A DNA stretch of 64,000 nucleotides, from the NCBI GenBank assembly GCA_905221605.1, contig CAJNDS010002524.1:621134-685133 (forward strand), read 5' to 3'. The stretch comes from Symbiodinium natans. Lineage: Eukaryota > Sar > Dinophyceae > Suessiales > Symbiodiniaceae. This document shows positions 52,201-61,200 of this stretch, piece after piece (the stretch's first letter is position 1; each line of letters starts with the position of its first letter). The notes below the pieces were generated by a model that was not told the DNA's origin, ran no database searches, and saw nothing but the letters and a program-made list of their open reading frames with translations. Position numbers and translations under genes: made by a program.

Positions 52201-55200
52201 GGGTTCATATGGGTACTTATATAACCCCAATCATAACTCTACTTATGACCTACTCAAAGGACTTCGGGGGCTTGTAATCGCAGTTATCACCCACTTTGAA
52301 CCTCCAAATACTGTTGGGGGGAGGGAGGCAGGGTTTAGGGTGTCGCCTGTAGGGTGCAGGTTGATGTTTTCGGGGATGAGAGTTTAGCTTCCCTAAACCC
52401 TAAACCTAAACCCTAAACCCTAAACCCTAAACCCTCAACCCTAAACCCTAAGGGTGCAGGGTTTAGTGTTGAAGTTGTCGGTGGGGCGGCAGGGGGGTGG
52501 GGGTGGTGGGCGGCACCTCTGCTCTTCCCTAACGCAAAAACGAAACCCAGTAGCAACGGGCTTAGGGTTTAGGGTTTAGGGTTTAGGGTTTAGGTTTTAG
52601 GGTTAGGGTTTAGGGTTTAGGGTTTAGGGCACGCCTTCTTAACACATCATTCCCACGCAGCCTAGCAGCCAAGGTTTTTGAGTTCGGGTTTAGGGATCGT
52701 CGTTGTTGCGGGCATCCTCTTTGTGCAGCTAGCGTTGAAGAAGTTGGAAAAGCAATGCTAAGTCCTAGGTAGGATAAGGGGGACCCTTAAAAGGGAACCC
52801 CCTGCTAAGTGCGCAGTGTCACGGTGTCCTTTTAGGGCATCTATGCTTGGCATCATCACTGGCATTCTTATTGATTTCTCCTCAAAGAAGACACTGACAG
52901 GTTGCTTTCCCACAATGCTTCTTGTTGTTTTTGTTTTTCTCAGGGTTTAGGGTTTAGGGTTTAGGGTTTAGGGTTTAGGGTTTAGGGTTTAGGGTTTGGG
53001 TCTGTTTTGGGTGCTCGTTTGTTTCTGTACCGAGGGGCATTGTAAGGAGACGCCGATTTGGGATAGCCCCCCCTCTCCCCCTTCCCATCTGTCTTACTAT
53101 GAGGGCACATTCGGGCCGCTAAACTCTAAACCTTTAAGCCCTGAACTCTCAACCCTCAACTTTTCACAAGGGCTCATGCATGACATTGTATGTACTGAAG
53201 ATTAAGCCTAATGTTCAGTATATCACGCTATATATGTAGTAAACATCCAGCATTTTCGTACATAAGGATTTGCATATGTATTATGTATAATGTATGATGA
53301 AAATGTAAATGAATCATTCTGCCACGCCAGCACATGTTGGTTTCGGACAATAGGGTTCAGGGTTTAGGGTTTAGGGTACCCGTTGTGGGGCTAATAAGGA
53401 CTGTAGAAATTTGGGTGTCCATAAGAGAACCCCTGCCTCGGGAAACACCCGCACCCATCTGAGGGCCCGTTCAGACTTGGTTGTTGAAGTCGCTGCAATA
53501 AAGGGTTTAGGGTTTAGGGTTTAGGGTTTAGGGTTTAGGGTTTCGGATTTAGGGGATGGATTTGAAGCCGAAACGACTGCTGGCTACCTCGTTGGCTTCC
53601 TGGTGCTTTCTTCAGCCTGCTCGACATATTTGCCATGAGAGCTGACGGATGCGACGCATTGCGCTCATTCTAGAGCTGGCCTGGCGAATGGACTTAGATA
53701 ATTCGCCCTCCATGTTGCTACCCGGGAGCTACGCAGTGACTAACCCTGAACCCTAAACCCGAAACCCTAAACCCTAAACCACCCCAAACCCAGGTACTGG
53801 GTATCTCAGCTTGTACCCCCTTCTCGGCCTCTCAGGAGCCAGGTTCTCCTCTTAAAACAATTTGTGGGCTTATCTTGGGTTTAGGGTTTAGGGTTTAGGG
53901 TTTAGGGTTTAGGGTTTAGGGTTTAGGGTTTAGGGTTTAGGCTTTAGAAATTGGGTTTAGGGTGTAGGTTTAGGGTTTAAGGTGCCGAGGTCTCCCCCAA
54001 AAGGCGACTTTCTGTCGGTTTCTCAGGCTTAGAGAGGGGCTCCCACCCCTCATGAACCTCGCTGGGACGTCAGGATGTTAGAGTTGTCCTAGGCCCCTGA
54101 GTATGGGCCCATGAAAAGGGGACCCCTTGCATACCCCGTATATACCCTAAACCCTAAACCTTAAACCCTAAACCCTAAGCCCATACATCAGAGCGCTTGA
54201 AAGGAGGTAAGGGACCATATGAAGGGCCCATAGAACTGCCCCTTCGAGGTTGATGGCCAGCTTTCCCAGAGTTTAGAGTGTAGGGTTTAGGGTTTCGGGT
54301 TTAGGGTTTGGGGCTTAGGGTTCTCAAGTTTCTCCATGCAGGCTCTACCCACGAGTGGCCAGATATCAGCCCGAGCTTGCTGGGAAAATCACCGGCTTCT
54401 CGGCGTCCAGAGTCCGGAGTTGAGTTTAGGGTTTAGGGTTTAGGGTTTAGGGTTTAGGGTTTAGGGTTTTAGGGTTTAGGGTTTAGGGTTTAGGGTTTAG
54501 GGTTTAGGGTTTAGGGTTTAGGGTTTAGGGTTTAGAGGGCAAAGGGCCTTAAGGGTTTAGGAGTTTAGGGGTTTGGGGATTTAGGGGCTTGTGTGGGACT
54601 ACTGGTAACATCGTTCGAAGTTTTGGGTTAAGATTTCGAACCTTGAGCTCGTGCCTCAAGAGCCTCAAGAGCTAGGTTCTTTCCGATCCCAGTCTGCAAA
54701 GCCTGTAAACGCTTCCGCACCCGAAGCCCCAAACCCGAAAACCCTAACCCGAAACTTCCCCCCCCTAAACCCTAAACCCTAAACCCAAAAAATCAACATT
54801 CTCTTAAACAGCTCAGGCATGCTCCTTGGGCCCGGAGGCTTAGCTTCAGGTTGTCATGGGAGTGGTTTCGGGTTTCGGGTCTTTGTGGCGTTTTGGTGTG
54901 TGTGTGTGTGTTTTTTTTTTTTTGTTTTTTGTTTTTTTTTTGGGTTGGGGGGGGGGGGGGGTTGTTGTTGTTTTTTTTTTTTTTTTGTGGGTTGGGGGGG
55001 GGGGGGGGGGGGTTGTGGGATTGTGATGTTCAGGTAGACAAGTTGGAGTAGTTTGCAAGGGGTGGATGCTTTCAACCGGGGATTGTCGAGGTTGGCGAAT
55101 TCACCTGTTAAGGGTTTGGGGCTTAGGGCTTTTGAGGGTTTAGGGTCTCCACGTGTCGTGCCTTGTGGTTATATCCTAGATCCAGAGGTGAAAGCATAAA

Positions 55201-58200
55201 GTGAGCGTTTCATGCGCTTATTGTAAGTTTACGCATGAATGAACTGAACAAAGCACGGCAATTTGGGGCTTTAGAGGGGCAGATTTCGTATCTTTTCTAT
55301 ACACCCCTTCCATAAGACAATAAAAGACCATGTAATGTTACATTAAATTGTAAGGAACAAAGTGACGCACGAATGTAGTAATAAGATTTGGTGGGCATAT
55401 TGTCATTTTCGCTCGCTAGTTCGCCCGCATAGCATAATTCTAATTCTAATGCGTGTGAAGAAAAGCCCCATGAAAAGATATTGTAATTAGGGCTTTTTCA
55501 TCACCAGTGAACACACAAATGCTGTACTAAAAGCCCGTTCACTTAATAAGCTAGGGTTTTAAACGGGCTTTTAACGTACAACACTCATATTCTGTTAATT
55601 AAGGTTAGTGGGATTTTCGGGGTGCAGGGTTTAGGGTTTAGGGGTTTGTGGTTTAGGGTGTCAGTCTCACGCCGCTCCCTCAATTAACCCGCATGAAGTC
55701 CCAAACCCTGAACTGGCGGCCCCAACCCCAACTACATAACCTCAATAAACCCCTAAACCCTGAACTGGATCTAAACGCTAAACCCTGTGCTTAGGCTCGT
55801 GGGATTGGGAGTGTAGGGTTTAGGGTTTAGGGTTTAGGGTTTAGGGTTTAGGGTTTAGGGTTTAGGGTTTAGGGTTTAGGGTTTAGGGTTTAGGGTTCTA
55901 GGTTTGAGGGTCTAGGGCTTTCTCAGCTCATGAGTTTGGGGCACAGCTGCCCAACACCCGGGAAAGCCACCCAAAGAGGAAGGACATGTGAGCCTCTGGC
56001 CTCAATGGGGTTTAGAGTTTAGGGTTTAGGGTTTAGGGTTTAGGGTTTTAGGGTTTAGGGTTTAGGGTTTAGGGGGTAGGGTTTTCGACCAAGGCTTCAG
56101 CAACCAGAACTCTTGGAGGTCCTGGAGAATGAGCAGCTGCTGCAGACCAAGGCTGGTGCCTTCTACTCTCAGGGTTGTAGGGTTTAGGGTTTAGGGTTTA
56201 GGGATCCTTAAACCTTAGGCCCCCTACTTGGAGGTTCATGGGTACTTGTAATATGTACGGTTATGTAAGCACTTGGAGGTCCAGGGTACTTATAACCCCA
56301 ATTATGACTCTTACTTATAAGCCCACGAAGTCCTCCAGGTAGGTTGCAAGTAGACTTATACTTGGATTATGATTACCCATGAACCTCCAAGCAGGGGTTT
56401 TGCAAAAGCTGTGGTGACGTGGAGCTTTGGCCCCAGGATGATGTGACTTGCCGTTTAGGGTTTAGGGTTTATTTAGGGTCACACACACACACACACACCT
56501 GCAACACCTCTAAACCCTGTAAACCCTACAAACCCTGCAAACCCTGCAAAACCTCTAAACCCTGTAAACCCTACAAACCCTGCAAAACCTCTAACCTGTA
56601 AACCCTACAAACTCTACCAACCACATAAAGACCCTACAAACCCTGTCAAAACCCTACAAACCCTGCAGCCCTACAGCCCCGAAACAACAACTTCTCCGGC
56701 CAAGCAGGTCGAGGAGGCGCGACGTATCATCGTGCAGCACGTCGACGAAGCTTTGTCATAGTTGGATCACATTTTTGCATGTTTACGTGTACTTAAATCC
56801 AACAAGGAATAGAAACTAGTTTCTTCAAGGTCCTTAAACCCAACAAGGAATAGAAATTTGGATTTTTTATATTGCCCCAACCATGAACTAGGAAGTGGCT
56901 CCTCCCTGCACTGCGGATGAACTCGCGGAACAGCCGCCGGAGCTGCAAAAGCAATTTCTGGGAGAAAGGCCCGGGCTTCGGGTTGGGGGCGGGGGGGGAG
57001 GCGGCTGCGTTTAGGGTGACGTCTTAAGGAGCTTCACAAAATCTGCCGTAGTGCTTTATGTTCCGTTTCGTGTTTACGAGATACTTCATTTGATATCGCA
57101 TTGTTGTTTTGCTCAGGTGAATATGTTTACGGTATGTTAAAGTGTTTTGAAAACCCTAAGCCCTAAGCCCTATTATGATATTTTTGAAGACTTTTATGTA
57201 AGATTGGGCCTTGACCCCCCAAGTGGCTTGCCTTAGAATCTCCCAGAGAATCGTCGGCTAACAGGGGTCCGTACCCAGGACAGGTTCTGGAGACCCCATG
57301 ACAAGAAATCTGGGGTTTGGGTGTACCCCCGACAAGCTTCTCTCCTGATCACAACAGCACGAGAGTGGTGCATCGGCTTCAGTGCTCGGCTTCAGTAGTG
57401 GGCATGAGTGGTGCAACGGCTTCAGTAGTGGGTGCATGAGCTTCAGTAGTGGAAGCCTTTCCAGTAATGATTGCATCAGTAGGCATCTAGGCATCTCTCG
57501 AATGTGTGTGTGTGTGTGTGTGTGATGTGTGGTTCTATTGGTTGTGTGGGAGAGGTGCCTGGGAGGTGCCAGTTTAGGAACGCTGGGAGCCTGGGAGGTG
57601 CCAGTTTAGGAGCCTGGGAGCCTGGGAGGTGCCAGTTTAGGAGCCTGGGAGGGTTTGCAGCCACTCATTGTGGTTCGTAGCAACTGGGGTCCAAACTAGA
57701 GCCGAGCTGCGTGCAGCCACTCATAGTCTATCTGTGTGGGACTAAAAGAAGATCCAGACCAACGTTCATTGCAACTGGGGTCCAAACTAGAGCCGAGCTG
57801 CGTGCAGCCACTCACAGTCTATCTGTGTGGGACTAAAAGAAGATCCAGACCAACGTTCATTGTATCAGTGCAATGGCCTCGAGCAGCGACTCCAGCGACT
57901 CTTGGACCAGCCGTGGACGCAGTGCGGCGGGCTTGTTTTCAAGAAATAAGAACATGGATTGTGTAAAGCCGTCTGGCCAGGCAGGACACGAAGCCCTTCT
58001 TCTCACACTAGCTGTGGAAGACGTGTGGCGGGCCTGTCTTCAAGAAATAGGAACACAAGAGTACGGACTGCTTTATGTGTGTGACCGCTTTGGCCAGGCA
58101 GGACACGAAGCTCTTCTCACCATGGACGGCGTGTGGCAGGCCTGTCTTTACGAGCATGAAGTGCTCCCCTGCTCCACTTTCGCGTAGCACGTTGCGAGGC

Positions 58201-61200
58201 TAGCAGGGTTGGGGATGGTTGGTGGCGGTTTGGGGGGATGCGGTTGGCAGGGCCAACCACATAAAAGCAGGATGTGCCGCCAAAATGCGTTTTTTGAATC
58301 TTCGATGTGGTCCCAAGATGTATCCCGCAGAAGTGGTTTGTCCACGCCCTGGGCCAGGTACAAAGCGAAGACTTGCTGAAGACGTTCCGGTTCGTGACCC
58401 GGAGACCAGAAGCGAGTCGGTGCTGTGTATAGCCCTTCCGCTAGCCTGCGTTGTCGAGCGCACTACTTTGCTTCACTCATGTCCGGCAGATGCTGCGGGT
58501 GGACTTGACTTTCCCTTCGCAGCGATTCTTTTTCGCGTGTGAGTCCATATGTTGTTGTAAATCGCTCGAGGGCGCCATTCTACTGGACAGCTCGGCAACG
58601 GAGTCCGACGTTCCTGCAGGCGTCTGTATTCAGCGAAGTGTTGTCTTGTTTGCACGGGGGTTACGCCAGGCAGCGGTGCATCTGATCCGCTGCGGAAGGA
58701 GGCCAGCTGTTTCATGCGTAAAATAAACCATCCATCTTCCACCCTGCATTGAGCCACGGTTGCCAGCAATTGTTCGGATCCTGTGCGCGAGGCTCTGCCC
58801 GAAGCTGCCGAAGCATCTCCTGTTGCTGAACAGGCGAAATTTGATGCTGTACTGCCAGCTTCTGTGGCCAGTGTCTGTCGTTACAAACAATTGTGGGAAA
58901 TAGGGCCTGGCTTCCAAGCCAAGAGGCAGCAATGGCCCTCAAGACATTCCTGCTCCAGGCCATATTGCCTGGAGATCTCTTTCCAATTGCTCCGGATGGT
59001 CTCTGTGGCTGGCATTGCATAAATGCCAGTGAAGACTTGCAAGCATATCTTGCTACCCCGCGGATACTCTGTTGCATAGAGTCTGTAACTTCTTCGTTCG
59101 CATGATGCGGCGAGCGACATGGGCCACCGTCTCTGATCACCCAAGGTCGACCGTTGGATATGCTTTAGACTGTGCGGTGGTGAAACACGCGTTTGAAGCA
59201 GCGAAGACTGCCTGTGAACAGACATGTGTCCGAGCTTTGGAAACATGTCCAGAGCACGAGGAGGCTGGGAAGATGCCCATGTTTTGATTCTTGTCTTCGG
59301 TTCTCGTCGGTGTCTCTGTCAGAGGCTATTTCGCGAGTGAGACGTGAAAAAGTGTTCTGGGCAGAGGCCATGCTCTGGAGCATTTTGCCTGAGTTCTTGC
59401 GTAAGAGCTCCAGCGTGTTAAAGCTGCAGGACGTGGCTTGGATCGCACGGACGTTGGGCCTTACCATCAGAACTTCGACCAACGCTGCAGTCCACAAGAA
59501 GATCCGCGAGCTTGGTACTCGCTCTGAAATGAATGCAGTTCATACGTACAGTTCTCGCGAGCTGCACCTGCACTTCACCTGGATCCCAAACATGCCATTC
59601 TATTGGACGGCCCCCCCCCCCCCCCCCCCCCCGAACGATATTGGCCCTAACCCCAAGCCAATCTCAATCTCGGGCATGTCAGGCGCATGGCCAGGGGACG
59701 GAGACAACCGTCTCAGGCAGTCGACCTGACCGACTCGAAGGAATCGGAGCAGGTGGACCTCACCTTGTCGCCTTCGAAAGAGGACCGTTTGCCCGTCGCA
59801 AAGCCTCAACCCGTCAATGCCTTGAGAGCGTGTTTTTCGTTTAGGACTGAGGGAGTCCGATTTTGAAGCCTGAGAGGTGCCCTTCCCCGAAACCTCGTCT
59901 GCGCAAGGCCACGCTTGAGCTGGTCAAGGCTCCGCACTACTGTGGATGGCATTCCATCATAGCTGGGCGTGATGAACATGCATATCTGGCAGTTCCACGG
60001 ACTCCTGGCTTCACAATGCTGTGGATTCTTGTGCTTGCGTGCAGGCGAATCGAGTTGAAGGTCTTGGGATATGTTTGGCCTGTGAGGTCTACAGTTGGAT
60101 ACCCCCTCTCCAGGGAGCGTGTCATGCTCGAAAGCAGCCTCGCCAAGAAGTTGCTGCGAGAGACCTGCGCAGTTCTACAATGGACTGGGCTTCACCTTGG
60201 ATAGGTGAGCTGGCGCTCTCAAAGAGTAGTCATGGGTACTCCGACAGAGTGAGCCGTGAACCAGGTCGCACGACAAAAAGACCGCTGCCATCAGCGTTCA
60301 GCATTTGCTTGTCGTGTTCTCGTGTGTTTTTAGTCGTGGGTCCCGCTCGTTTTTTTTTGGCGGGGTGTCGGATGCAGGTTGTCGTGGGTACAAGTGCTCA
60401 AGAAATAGCGGGGTTACAGACCCCCCTCTCGTCGGCTTTCAGCAAAACAGGGTTTGGGGTGTAGGAGTTTAGGGTTTAGGGTTAAAGGTTGAGGATTTCT
60501 CAATAAAGCCTGGGCTGCCAAAAACGAGAACACGCGCAGAAAAACACAATTGTTGAGGTGCAAGGTGGGATCACGGGTGCGGTTGCCCTCCGTGCTTTGT
60601 GCCTTCACAGGGTAGCTGGCTGACTCTAACCTAAACCCTCGCCCTAAACCCCAAACCCTAAACCCTAAAATCCTAAACCCCTAAACCCTAAACCCTAAAC
60701 CCTAAACCCTAAACCCTAGCCCTAAACCCCCCCCCCCCCCCTAAGTCCTAAACACTTGCAGAGCAGCGGCTTACCGCCTGGAGGCTCTTTCCGCGAGTGG
60801 CTGCACACCAGCCAGTGCTGGCTGGGAAAATCACCGGATGCTTGACGTATATTCAGGCAGTTTCCCCGCTCAAGCTTGAAGAGTTCGCCAGCAATCGGGC
60901 TCACGCACCCTAAACCCTAAACCCTAAACCCTAGCCCTATTGAAAAGAGCACCTCCGGGAGGTTTTGATGGGGATTCGGTGCCCAGCCCTACGATTTTTG
61001 CGTTCGTCTCTTGGGGTTTAGGGTTTGGGGTTTAGGGTTTAGGGGTCAGGGGTTAGGGGTTTAGGGTTTGGGGTTTAGGGTTTCGGGACAGGACTCGACT
61101 GGACTCACAACACTCAAAGGCCAAAAAGGGGTCTGGATATTTGCTCTGCAGATAGTCCTTCAGTCTCTTGTAGGGGCAAGTTGATGGAGGTTCATGGGTA

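Noticed and set aside
54819-55075. Overlapping open frames on both strands at the T/G homopolymers
   Set aside because: Low-complexity Gly/Phe or Pro/Lys/Thr runs created by the homopolymers.
56708-56761. End of a two-domain MLLE gene at the TAG at 56759
   Set aside because: A GA donor before it shares GAAG with the next MLLE exon in the same phase, and domain 3 follows 145 nt later; a separate gene end is possible but less likely.
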